DNA of 64,000 bases from Sclerotiophoma versabilis (GCA_012274445.1 JAAROD010000044.1:1-64000); one strand, 5' to 3'; shown: positions 25,804 through 34,967, numbered from the stretch's first letter. The notes: generated from the letters alone by a model not told the origin. Translations and numbers: made by a program.

Positions 25804-26409
25804 GACTTGTGTGCAATTCATAGATCAGCCGTTTTTTTTTTTGCTAGGACCAGGGTCCTGTGAGATCGGCACGAGATTAAGATAGGCAATAGAAAGAGAC
25901 GATTAACCGGGAGAGAGAGAGACGGCCTGACATAGGGCTAGCCAATAGCATAGCGAGGATATGTTGTAATATTCCTGCCGCGATTTTTGATCTTAATCAA
26001 TAGCCAAGGCGCTTGCCATGTCCGTCGGGACTGTCTGCACGTGCCACACCTGCACCGTTAACTGCTCGTGAGAGCTAGCGACGGAATGGCTACAGTAGAG
26101 CCCGTCTAGATTCAAGCAACCTTGGAAGGTACGCCGGACCCACAGTCAGGCCACACGGAAGCATGAATTCCTTGCCACTCGACGATGACTGAGGAGCTAA
26201 CATGGCCCGGAGAGCGTTCTGCACCCATGTGAACGCTTGACCCATTCGCTTTCCAGGACGGTGGATCATGTGTCACCGGACCAAGTAGCTCATAAGGGCG
26301 CCTCGACAATCACGCATGTCTAGGTAGTATACATCCCTAGACCGAGGCTTCTGCTCATGCCTGCTTTGTTCTTCGCTCGCTATTGATTTCGTTTCTTCAG
26401 CTGTTTGTC
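25804..26409. other. Intergenic, no gene recognised
   Basis: It contains a short poly-T run near 25831 and a GAGAGAGAGA purine tract near 25910. No coding frame or RNA gene is supported. Confidence 0.5.
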
Positions 26410-27732
26410 ATGATTTCCCTCGGCATTCTCGATGGCGCCGGGCCAGCTGGAACTAGGCGACGTCTTTCTCGATACCGTCTCTTCGCTCTTGTTGTGGGTA
26501 TCTGCCTTGCTGTCATCACTGGCTCCCACTTCTCCCACGGTTCGCATAATCAACAGCCATTCGACTTGCAAAAACGAAGCATTCTCGACGAGCCACTTGG
26601 ATTCAACGACTCGCTTGTCTCGCTGCCGCATGGACTTGTTTCTCGTGCAGCCGACGATGAATTATAGGCCAAAAAAGTTAGAAGTGGAAAATGGTGAGTC
26701 AAAATGCTTCTCATTATCATGTACGAATGGGAGCAAGCTACTGAATCAACTTGCTTTGAATCTATACAGCCTAGGCTTAGCCATGCAGCCATCTCCCGAT
26801 ACTAAGGGCAGATAGCTAATCTAGTTTTTTTGCTAACATTAATGCAGTAAGCGGTTCGAAACAAGTTTTCTCCATTCCATTTGCTGACGACGAGAACAGC
26901 CATCTGGTGCATGATGAACAGTGATGATGTGATGGCCGGGACTGTGACGCTGAAGACACTCGAGTCGACTGGGTGGGAAGAAGATGACGAACAAGATCCA
27001 GATATACCGAAATACTACCGCGTGACACTCGGTAAGGCCGATGGTCTGTTGAAGACAGCTAACGAGGTCTCTCGAGGCTGGGATCATTCGAACATATGGA
27101 CGGGCGATGATGGCAGGAAAAGAAACGTACGTGGTCACAAACTTGCTAGCGCAACCATTTACTTTACTAACCTGCATGGCTTGGCTTTATAGCCCACCAC
27201 AGCTTCAATGGGCAACATTGTAAACGGCAACGATGGTTACATAATTGCCGGTGTCAATTTTGGGCCCAAGGCAACTGTAGAGGACTTGGCAAACCCTCCG
27301 CCGCAATGGATGTGGCCCACTACAAAATGGACCGACATCATGGCAGTAATGTGGGGTCAGTATGCGGCCGGGAAAGACCTCAAGCGCGTCTACCGATCCG
27401 GTGTCATTATGGAGGAAACGAAAGAACTCATGGAAAGGGCCCTGAAGGAGGTGGGCAAACTGCCGACCGGCGACCTGGATAACTTGGCGAAGTGGCCTGG
27501 TGTTGATTTCGAGCCGGGAAAAACACCCACCAAGACGCCAACGCCGGCTGCAGTCGAGGCCTTCATGGCCTTGCTCGGAAGCGCTCATGGCGCTGGTCCT
27601 GCGTATCTGGTCATTCAATACCGGGCCGTCTTTGGCAAGAAGAGGATCAACAAGATCAAGATTTGGCGATCAGAGAATAAACCAGTAGCGAACTGTTACG
27701 ATCCTGTGCGGACGAAGCGGCACAGCGATTAA
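26410..27732 (+). pseudogene. Decayed gene for a membrane-anchored or secreted protein, 3' end in LTR
   Basis: The 5' exon from ATG 26410 encodes ~85 residues with a basic stretch, a hydrophobic segment (~24-40) and a K-R dipeptide, then meets TAG at about 26665, where CAG would have continued the frame. The 3' part is a good coding pair: an exon ending at 27126, a GT-AG intron 27127-27192 in phase 0, and an exon from 27193. The frames on either side of the acceptor at 26847 cannot be joined to this pair without a stop. The last 12 codons and the stop (27694-27732) lie in an old LTR end, so the native C-terminus is lost. I do not recognise the family. A shorter functional gene starting at ATG 26911 is possible. 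Confidence 0.55.
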
Positions 27733-27758
27733 GTAGCCAACCACAGCCCTCACCCATG
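27694..27758 (+). mobile_element. Old gypsy-family LTR start, unmutated
   Basis: It begins TGTTACGATCCTGTGC. The same segment, RIP-mutated, starts the LTR at 15274 and (inverted) the LTR at 41400, and a partial unmutated copy is at about 40496. It is cut after 65 bp by the intact element, and mutated sequence of the same LTR family resumes at 34745. Confidence 0.7.
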
Positions 27759-28259
27759 TGTTACGATCTCGGAGGATGGCACGCGGGGATGGTGACTTAT
27801 TACCAATGGCGGGCCCTGGATCGGCGGGCGCCAGGCCCCAGGTCACGTGATGTCTCACGAACTCCACACAGAACCTGGAGTCAGGAGTGTGAGACACGAC
27901 AACACAACGTCACGTGATGTCCCACGAATCCCACATTGTTCCATGAATACCACAAGGCCCCCTATGGGACTTGGTGGAAGACCATGCTACACTATGGGAC
28001 ATCTTAAGTATATAGTCAGTAGGAACACAACCCTTATGGTTCGTGTTCAACTTAGTCAATCAAGTTTGTCTTTGGAATCTCAACCCCCAACTCTCGAGCT
28101 AGATAGTCTACTCTATACTACTCATTGTTACCCTCCATTGTCACGGTGTCTCACTAGACAATAACCCCAACCCTTACGGATCATCCTGTACCAGCGCTCA
28201 TCCCTGAGAACCAATACGAATAGTGCTTACGAGCTTTGCTTGAAAGTACAACTTCAACA
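27759..28259 (+). repeat. 5' LTR of intact gypsy element
   Basis: 501 bp from TGTTACGATC to AACA. U3 carries two copies of GTCACGTGATGT (27843 and 27909). A TATATA box is at 28009-28014, placing the transcript start, and hence R, near 28040. Confidence 0.95.
28009..28014 (+). promoter_or_regulatory. LTR promoter TATA box
   Basis: TATATA is followed about 30 bp later by the segment complementary to the primer-binding site (28043-28050), consistent with a transcription start near 28040. The same box is in the 3' LTR at 34494-34499. Confidence 0.55.
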
Positions 28260-28261
28260 CT

Positions 28262-28269
28262 TTGAACAC
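28262..28269 (+). other. Putative self-priming primer-binding site
   Basis: TTGAACAC, two bases past the LTR, has no TGG of a tRNA-type site. It is exactly complementary to GTGTTCAA at 28043-28050, the predicted 5' end of the transcript. Tf1/MAGGY-type elements prime this way. Confidence 0.5.
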
Positions 28270-28276
28270 CCCAAAG

Positions 28277-30418
28277 ATGAGTACTACTTCAGGATCCCGT
28301 GCTACCCATAGCAACTCCAACGCGTCACGCAACCGCGTCGACGACGACCTCGATATGGACGAAGGATCGAACGAGGGCACGACGACCTCTACGTCCACGA
28401 GTGTATACCCAGTAGCTAAGCCCGAGACCTTCGATGGTACTCGTGAGAAACTGGAAGACTGGCTTATCAAGTTCGACCTCTTCTTCATGTTTCAGGGAGA
28501 ACGCATCCCTGAGGAGAAACGTGTGACGCTTGTCTCCACGTTCATGAAGGACCGCGCGTTCACGTGGATCAAACCCTTTATCCAGCGTTACCATGGAGAA
28601 GGAACGTCCACCGACATCGACGCATGGATCGAAGACTTCGACCTGTTCAAGGAACAGATACGCCGAGTATTTGGAGTACACAACGAACCAACCATCGCAC
28701 GTCGCGACATCCAACGCATTAAGCAAACCACGTCAGCCGCCGACTATGCTGCCAAATTTCAGCAGCTAGCAACGTACACCGGCTGGGACGACACCGCGTT
28801 GACAACGATGTTCCGACAAGGATTGAAACCACGAGTCAAAGAGGAATTGATGCGGACCGCTGCGTCTACCGATGACTTCGACTCCCTGGTCAATACGGCA
28901 ATTGATATCGATGTCAAGCTGTACGAACTACAACAGGAATTGCGAGAGGACCCACGTACACGAGCAGCAGCTCATACTACTCGCCCGCCTCCACGCAACC
29001 CATGGCGAAACAACCTCAACCGAGGAAACCGAGGAAGCAACCGCTACCAGCCAAACACTGGACGCCGTGTACACAATAGCACCAGCAGCGGTTACTACGG
29101 ACCAGAGGCCATGGACCTGTCCAACATCAACAAAGGACCAGAACCCCGATGGAACCAGAAAAGCAAGGGTAGTGACAGGAAGGACAAGTCAGGAGTGACT
29201 TGTTATGGATGTGGCAAGCAAGGCCACTATGCCAAGGACTGTCGATCCAAGAACAAGGTGGTTCGACAACTCAACGTACTCACCCGCGAGGATGCGGATG
29301 CCGGTGATGAATGGGAAGTTCTCACCGATGACATGGGACGTCTTATGGAGGACCCCGAACCCGGATCCGATGACGATTACATCGAACCATCCGATGAGGA
29401 CATACGGAATGCCCGAAGCCGAGCACCTACACCATACCAAGAGTTGGACGAACAGCAGAAGCATCTGCAGGACCTAGCGAGACGACCATCAACACAGATG
29501 GGACAAGCATACGAACGAGGACTGAAAGTGTGCAAGCACAAGCAGCCCACTATGTCTCAGCGACTACGCGACACTGCCAGACAAGAAGCGGATGGAGGCA
29601 CTATCTACGCCTCCGACACTGAAGAAAGTTGGTACGACACAGACATGCGTGAATTCAACGAACGTACAGAAGCAGAACTAGCACGTCAAGAAATCCGAGA
29701 CAACAACGCTACCTTTCAGGAAAACTGTGATCGGATTACCAAGAGCATCGACAAGAAACTACAGCAAATGGCACTTCAAACTCGCGCAGGACAACGACAG
29801 GTCAACAACCTAAGTAAATCCCAACAGGATTGGTGGAAACATGATTTCGATAAACTCAGTGCTGGCAACTACGCCACACGACAGGAGCTCGAGCGACAAG
29901 TAAAAAACGACCGAAGCAGGAACGAGCCTGACTTCGACAGGAAGCCAGCGTTGCTTCTAAACCCACGACCAGAGTACGCCTTGGACCACCGGAATCCAAA
30001 TCATGGAAAGCTATCATGGACAGCATGCGTACACAACGCCTGTCGCATACACGAATCAGAAAAACTAGGAAAGGGATGGTTCCCGACTCCCAGTACCACA
30101 TGCAGGAAACAATGGTACGATTGCAAGAACGACATGTGCGAAATGCACCTCTGGGACAAGCGTTCCGAGCTGCACTTCCCAGGCACAGACGACCATCAGG
30201 AAATCGTATGCATGCAATTGGTTATCAACGGCTCCTGCTACAATCTACATTGGCAGCGTTGCCTCAACCCGAACTGCAAGCTGCACGAAGGCAGCAAGAT
30301 CATCCATGGATTCGGTGATGAGGAGACTTTTTTAGGCAAGCGCCAAAAGAGTGCTCCGTCGAGCGATCCCTTAACGCTATTGGGGACGGCTCACTCATCA
30401 GACTACCCATCAAGTTAA
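28277..30418 (+). CDS. gag: Retrotransposon Gag polyprotein
   Basis: 713 residues from the first ATG 17 bp past the LTR. An acidic N-terminus is followed by a retrotransposon gag/capsid region (~55-215, with F-D-G-T-R-E-K-L-E-D-W-L and W-I-x-D-F-D-x-F-K), a basic Arg/Asn-rich segment, and a zinc knuckle C-Y-G-C-G-K-Q-G-H-Y-A-K-D-C (~300-315) for nucleic-acid binding. A long charged C-terminal region follows, which is large for a gypsy Gag. It would assemble the cytoplasmic virus-like particle. The stop at 30416-30418 lies 82 bases past a T TTT TTA slippery site that opens the pol frame. Confidence 0.92.
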   Translation: MSTTSGSRATHSNSNASRNRVDDDLDMDEGSNEGTTTSTSTSVYPVAKPETFDGTREKLEDWLIKFDLFFMFQGERIPEEKRVTLVSTFMKDRAFTWIKPFIQRYHGEGTSTDIDAWIEDFDLFKEQIRRVFGVHNEPTIARRDIQRIKQTTSAADYAAKFQQLATYTGWDDTALTTMFRQGLKPRVKEELMRTAASTDDFDSLVNTAIDIDVKLYELQQELREDPRTRAAAHTTRPPPRNPWRNNLNRGNRGSNRYQPNTGRRVHNSTSSGYYGPEAMDLSNINKGPEPRWNQKSKGSDRKDKSGVTCYGCGKQGHYAKDCRSKNKVVRQLNVLTREDADAGDEWEVLTDDMGRLMEDPEPGSDDDYIEPSDEDIRNARSRAPTPYQELDEQQKHLQDLARRPSTQMGQAYERGLKVCKHKQPTMSQRLRDTARQEADGGTIYASDTEESWYDTDMREFNERTEAELARQEIRDNNATFQENCDRITKSIDKKLQQMALQTRAGQRQVNNLSKSQQDWWKHDFDKLSAGNYATRQELERQVKNDRSRNEPDFDRKPALLLNPRPEYALDHRNPNHGKLSWTACVHNACRIHESEKLGKGWFPTPSTTCRKQWYDCKNDMCEMHLWDKRSELHFPGTDDHQEIVCMQLVINGSCYNLHWQRCLNPNCKLHEGSKIIHGFGDEETFLGKRQKSAPSSDPLTLLGTAHSSDYPSS
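30328..30334 (+). promoter_or_regulatory. Programmed -1 ribosomal frameshift site (gag-pol)
   Basis: In the gag frame the bases read ac[T TTT TTA]ggc, a canonical X-XXY-YYZ heptamer. A -1 slip continues directly into the pol frame, which is open from 30322. The next ~60 nt are GC-rich and may fold. The T run is kept in the mutated copy at 11343-11349. Confidence 0.7.
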
Positions 30419-33400
30419 ATGGAGTAGTATTATCGGCACTCTTGGACTCAGGAGCACAAGCGAATTACATATCCCAAACAGCGATGTACCGAGCAGGCCT
30501 CGTACCACGCACAAAGGAACATGCCTATTCGCTCCGAGTAGCCAATGGAGAATCAATGCCGGAAGAGCCGTATATCATGTACGAGGTGATAGCGGCCCCC
30601 CTAGAGATACAGGGGCACCACGAGGAACTAACCCTAGACGTCTTCGCAAAGGCCACGCACGACGTCATACTAGGACTTCCCTGGTTACGAAAGCACAATC
30701 CAGAGATAGACTGGACATGGGAAAGACTTTCGTTGAGACGATGCAAATGCGGCACCAATGCATCGAAACCCACGCAGCGCACGCCGCGACTGGTGGATGA
30801 GAAGGAGATCAACAACGTCTCTTCGACACATAAGACGCGCCAAGATAGAGCGGTCGACCGTGTGGACAAAGGAAGCCCCTCCACGACGGTTAAGGAGAAC
30901 AAGAGTGCACCTCCTGGCATACCAGATGTGTATAGACAGTACGCCTGGATGTTTAAAGAAGAGTTATCCGCAAAAGCGCTACCCAAGCATCAACCTTGGG
31001 ATTGTGAGATTAAACTCGAGGAAGGGAAAGAACCACCCTTCGGGCCTATATACCAGTTATCCGAGAAAGAGCTCGAGATATTACGCGAGTACATCAAGGA
31101 GAACCTCGCGAAAGGATTCATTAGGAAATCCGAATCCCCGGCGGGATTTCCCATTCTATTCGTACCAAAGAAAGACGGCAAGCTGAGGCTTTGCGTCGAC
31201 TACCGAAAGCTGAACGATATCACCATCAAGAATCGTTACCCGCTACCCAACATATCCGAGTTACAGGACCGGTTATCAGGAGCGAAGTTCTTCACCGCAC
31301 TCGACTTACGCGGAGCGTACAACCTCATACGCATGAAGAAGGGCGAAGAATGGAAGACGGCGTTTAGAACCCGTTATGGTCACTACGAGTATACGGTCAT
31401 GCCATTTGGGCTAACCAATGCACCAGCAGTATGCCAGGCACTAATCAACAATGTGCTACGAGCACACCTGGACATTACAGTGGTGGCATACCTCGATGAC
31501 ATCCTAGTGTACAGCAAAACACTAGAAGAACACAAGGTCCACGTGCGACAAGTGTTAGAATGCTTAGCAACAGCAGACCTCAGGCTGAAGCCAGAGAAGT
31601 GCGAATGGCACAAGGAAGAAGTAGAGTTCCTTGGCTATGTCGTAGGAAGATATGGAGTTAAGATGAGCGAAAAGAAAATCCAGGTTGTGAAGGATTGGCC
31701 GACACCCACTACAGTCAAGGGAATTCAAGAATTCCTTGGGTTCGTCAACTTCAACCGACGTTTCATCAAGGACTACTCCATGAAGGCCTTACCGCTCACG
31801 AGACTTACGCGGAAGGACACACCCTTCAAATGGGAACAAGCGCAAGAAGACGCTTTCCAATCGCTCAAGCAAGCATGCATAGAGCCTCCCACACTGATTG
31901 CATTCAGGAGCGGCGAACCCGCACGCCTTGAAACAGATGCCTCGGATTTGGCATTAGGAGCATGCATTACTCAAGAACGAGGCGGTCAATGGCACCCGAT
32001 CGCCTACCACTCAAGGAAGTTCACGGCACCGGAAGAACGTTACGATGTACACGACAAAGAGCTTATGGCCATCGTCGATGCACTACAACATTGGAGAGTA
32101 TACGCAGAAAGCTGCTCAGAACTCACCATCTACACAGATCACAAGAACTTGGTACATTTCACCACTACTAAGGTTCTGAACCGACGGCAAGTACGCTGGT
32201 CAGAAATGCTTGGTCAGTACAAGTTCAAGATCCTGTACACACCGGGGAAGGAAAACGGTAGAGCAGACGCGCTCAGCCGACGCCACGACCTCGCAGGCGA
32301 AAAGACAATCAACAAATTCGCCATCCTCGGAGTTAACAAAGATGGGTCTTTAGGACCAACACAGCAGCTCAATCTAGTGATGCAAGTTCAGCAGGAACAA
32401 CGCATCCCGGAGCAAGTACCAGAGGAGCTTCAAGAGGAAGTCATCTCAAGACATCATGACGATGCGCTACACGGACACCCTGGTATTGCCCGCACCATGG
32501 AACTCATCAAGCGACATTATGAGTTTCCCAACATGAAGGACAAGGTCACCAAGTTCATCAGGAACTGCGTGCAGTGCCAACAGAACAAGCACAGCACACA
32601 CGCCAAGTACGGAGAGGCACAAGCAATGGAGCCACCCACGGCACCATGGACGAACATCACGATGGATTTCGTTACGCAGCTACCACCCTCCAAGGACCCT
32701 GTCACAGGATATACCTACGACTCAATCTTCGTCGTAGTGGATCGATTCACCAAATACGCTGAAATGATACCATTCAGACACAGCTACACTGCGCGGCAGC
32801 TAGCTACGGTATTCATCGATCGGATCATTCGCCACCACGGAATGCCCGAGTCAATTGTCAGCGACAGAGATAAGCTTTTCACGTCAAACTATTGGACCAC
32901 GATGCTTGCCGCATTAGGTACCAAGAAAAAGCTATCTACAGCCTATCATCCGCAGACGGACGGACAGACAGAAAGAACGAATCAGACGATGGAAACGTAC
33001 CTTCGGATCTACAGCAACCAGGAACAAGACAACTGGGTCTCGCTGTTACCCATGGCACAAATCGCATACAACAACAAGTTATCGGAAGCAACAGGCACAA
33101 CGCCGTTCTTCGCGAATCACGGGAGACACCCAAATCTCTTTACTCGATCTCTCAATTGCCCTATTCAGACGGAATCAGCAATAGCTTCAGCAGTCAGACT
33201 AAAGGAAGTACACCAGAAATCACTCGAAAACATCGCACGGGCTCAGGAACGAGCCATTTCATATGTCAATCAGAAACGAAAAACGGCACCTCAGCTAAAG
33301 GAGGGGGATAAAGTCTATCTCCTCACAAAAAATCTCAGAACACGAAGAGCAACGAAAAAACTGGACAAGGTCAAGGTCGGACTATTTTTCATTTCTAAGC

Positions 33401-33753
33401 AAATCAGCCCAGTCAACTACCGACTTGAGCTACCCAAGGATGCAAAGATCCACCCAGTGTTCCATGTCTCGCTGTTGGAACCTGCCGACCCAAGAACGCC
33501 AATCCAGAAAGACTTCCACTACCAAGCCGACGGCAACGATGAGTGGGAAGTCGAAAAAATAACAACACATCGAAGAACCAAGAAAGGTATTCGATACCTA
33601 GTCAAATGGTTAGGGTACCCGGAGTCAGAAAGTACATGGGAACCCCCAGCGCACCTTAAGAACTGCCAACAGTTGTTGCGGCAGTATCGGCGGAATCAGG
33701 ATCCAGAGGCGGAGGATACGATCCCCAGTCGAGACCAAGGGTCCCGGGCATGA
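30334..33753 (+). CDS. pol: Retrotransposon Pol: PR-RT-RNase H-IN-chromodomain
   Basis: Expressed as Gag-Pol by -1 frameshift; there is no suitable ATG at its start. Domains in order: aspartic protease (L-L-D-S-G-A at ~30436), reverse transcriptase (Y-L-D-D-I-L-V-Y-S at ~31489), RNase H (E-T-D-A-S at ~31930), integrase with an HHCC zinc finger (H-G-H-P-G to C-V-Q-C, ~32470-32580) and the DDE core (M-D-F-V at ~32660, V-S-D-R-D at ~32860, Q-T-D-G-Q-T-E at ~32950). A C-terminal chromodomain (Y-L-V-K-W-L-G-Y-P-E-S-E-S-T-W-E-P at ~33600) defines a chromovirus and would target integration to marked chromatin. No stops or frameshifts. The 3' 98 bp are overlapped on the other strand by an ORF. Confidence 0.95.
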   Translation, partial: RQAPKECSVERSLNAIGDGSLIRLPIKLNGVVLSALLDSGAQANYISQTAMYRAGLVPRTKEHAYSLRVANGESMPEEPYIMYEVIAAPLEIQGHHEELTLDVFAKATHDVILGLPWLRKHNPEIDWTWERLSLRRCKCGTNASKPTQRTPRLVDEKEINNVSSTHKTRQDRAVDRVDKGSPSTTVKENKSAPPGIPDVYRQYAWMFKEELSAKALPKHQPWDCEIKLEEGKEPPFGPIYQLSEKELEILREYIKENLAKGFIRKSESPAGFPILFVPKKDGKLRLCVDYRKLNDITIKNRYPLPNISELQDRLSGAKFFTALDLRGAYNLIRMKKGEEWKTAFRTRYGHYEYTVMPFGLTNAPAVCQALINNVLRAHLDITVVAYLDDILVYSKTLEEHKVHVRQVLECLATADLRLKPEKCEWHKEEVEFLGYVVGRYGVKMSEKKIQVVKDWPTPTTVKGIQEFLGFVNFNRRFIKDYSMKALPLTRLTRKDTPFKWEQAQEDAFQSLKQACIEPPTLIAFRSGEPARLETDASDLALGACITQERGGQWHPIAYHSRKFTAPEERYDVHDKELMAIVDALQHWRVYAESCSELTIYTDHKNLVHFTTTKVLNRRQVRWSEMLGQYKFKILYTPGKENGRADALSRRHDLAGEKTINKFAILGVNKDGSLGPTQQLNLVMQVQQEQRIPEQVPEELQEEVISRHHDDALHGHPGIARTMELIKRHYEFPNMKDKVTKFIRNCVQCQQNKHSTHAKYGEAQAMEPPTAPWTNITMDFVTQLPPSKDPVTGYTYDSIFVVVDRFTKYAEMIPFRHSYTARQLATVFIDRIIRHHGMPESIVSDRDKLFTSNYWTTMLAALGTKKKLSTAYHPQTDGQTERTNQTMETYLRIYSNQEQDNWVSLLPMAQIAYNNKLSEATGTTPFFANHGRHPNLFTRSLNCPIQTESAIASAVRLKEVHQKSLENIARAQERAISYVNQKRKTAPQLKEGDKVYLLTKNLRTRRATKKLDKVKVGLFFISKQISPVNYRLELPKDAKIHPVFHVSLLEPADPRTPIQKDFHYQADGNDEWEVEKITTHRRTKKGIRYLVKWLGYPESESTWEPPAHLKNCQQLLRQYRRNQDPEAEDTIPSRDQGSRA

Positions 33754-34201
33754 GCCCATTTTCGAGAACAGTGACGTCATTCAACAACGACTCCTGTTGC
33801 TCCAGAGGCTCAATCTCTTCAACGAACTGAGCACTCGCGTCGAACCATTGTTGTTCTCGACGCTTTAAGAATTTCTTTTGTTTACGCACCCGATTCAACT
33901 TCGCACGGGCAGCTTGCAAGGCGGCCATCGCGGCCTCCTCGGCCTCAGCCGCTTCGTCTTCCATTTGTTCCAACCGCGACATCTCGTTGTCGATTTTCGA
34001 GAAGTCGGGAACGGGCAGGTCAACTGGTTCACACTTCTTGATCCCGTTGTACTCGCAGTTTCCGCACTTCTTGCTCAGGGACGCCAACTTGCAAGGCAAG
34101 TTGTTCTTGGCGCAGTATTTGCAAGCAACCATGGCAATGAATCCGACAGCGTTTATGCGATCTCCTTTGGTATGACGGTGTAGAGTACTCCTGGAGGACA
34201 T
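33656..34201 (-). CDS. Antisense ORF, Zn2Cys6-like and coiled-coil protein
   Basis: 181 residues on the strand opposite gag-pol, ATG at 34201 just inside the 3' LTR, ending within pol. Six cysteines at residues 27, 30, 37, 46, 49 and 57 are spaced C-x2-C-x6-C-x8-C-x2-C-x7-C, inside the range of fungal Zn(II)2Cys6 binuclear clusters, which are DNA-binding domains. Residues ~70-135 are Ala/Glu/Lys/Arg-rich and probably form a coiled coil. A low-complexity tail follows. The ORF is as free of stops as gag and pol. Its function is unknown; a DNA-binding regulator of the element or host is a guess. It could be a chance ORF, but the ordered cysteines and similar antisense frames in two mutated relatives argue otherwise. 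Confidence 0.65.
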   Translation of the reverse strand: MSSRSTLHRHTKGDRINAVGFIAMVACKYCAKNNLPCKLASLSKKCGNCEYNGIKKCEPVDLPVPDFSKIDNEMSRLEQMEDEAAEAEEAAMAALQAARAKLNRVRKQKKFLKRREQQWFDASAQFVEEIEPLEQQESLLNDVTVLENGLMPGTLGLDWGSYPPPLDPDSADTAATTVGSS

Positions 34202-34228
34202 CGGTTAATTCATGAGGACATGAATCGT

Positions 34229-34243
34229 GGAAGAGGGGGATAG
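34229..34243 (+). other. Polypurine tract
   Basis: GGAAGAGGGGGATAG immediately precedes the 3' LTR. It is the expected primer for plus-strand DNA synthesis. Confidence 0.8.
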
Positions 34244-34744
34244 TGTTACGATCTCGGAGGATGGCACGCGGGGATGGTGACTTATTACCAATGGCGGGCC
34301 CTGGATCGGCGGGCGCCAGGCCCCAGGTCACGTGATGTCTCACGAACTCCACACAGAACCTGGAGTCAGGAGTGTGAGACACGACAACACAACGTCACGT
34401 GATGTCCCACGAATCCCACATTGTTCCATGAATACCACAAGGCCCCCTATGGGACTTGGTGGAAGACCATGCTACACTATGGGACATCTTAAGTATATAG
34501 TCAGTAGGAACACAACCCTTATGGTTCGTGTTCAACTTAGTCAATCAAGTTTGTCTTTGGAATCTCAACCCCCAACTCTCGAGCTAGATAGTCTACTCTA
34601 TACTACTCATTGTTACCCTCCATTGTCACGGTGTCTCACTAGACAATAACCCCAACCCTTACGGATCATCCTGTACCAGCGCTCATCCCTGAGAACCAAT
34701 ACGAATAGTGCTTACGAGCTTTGCTTGAAAGTACAACTTCAACA
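34244..34744 (+). repeat. 3' LTR of intact gypsy element
   Basis: 501 bp, apparently identical to 27759-28259. Confidence 0.95.
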
Positions 34745-34967
34745 CCATCTTAATAGTAGATTACGTTAACCTTATTAATTAAGTTTATCTTTAGAATCTT
34801 AACCTAACTCTTAAGCTAGATAGTCTGCTCTATACTACTTATTATTAACTTCTATTATTATAGTGTTTTACTAGGTAATAACCTAACCTAATCTACTGCA
34901 CGCTGTTTATACCTAAGAACTAATAGAATTAGTACTTATAGTCTTTAACTAAAGTATAACTTTAATA
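34745..34967 (+). mobile_element. RIP-mutated remainder of an older LTR
   Basis: It aligns with the 3' half of the 15274-15760 LTR and ends in the same mutated terminus. With the fragment at 27694-27758 it suggests that the intact element inserted into an older LTR of its own superfamily, although the two halves differ sharply in mutation load. Confidence 0.6.

Larger units (their letters stand above)
27759..34744 (+). mobile_element. Intact Ty3/gypsy chromovirus-type LTR retrotransposon
   Basis: It is 6986 bp with two 501-bp LTRs (TG..CA) that look identical by eye, which implies a very recent insertion. Inside are gag, pol in the -1 frame with protease-RT-RNase H-integrase-chromodomain order, an antisense ORF, and a polypurine tract before the 3' LTR. 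There are no RIP-type stops although mutated relatives flank it. Flanks are CCATG (27754-27758) and CCATC (34745-34749): an imperfect 5-bp or a 4-bp CCAT target duplication. Confidence 0.95.

Noticed and set aside
27847..28164. 105-codon frame present in both LTRs (also 34332-34649)
   Set aside because: It lies wholly within LTR regulatory sequence, crosses the promoter, and is identical only because the LTRs are.
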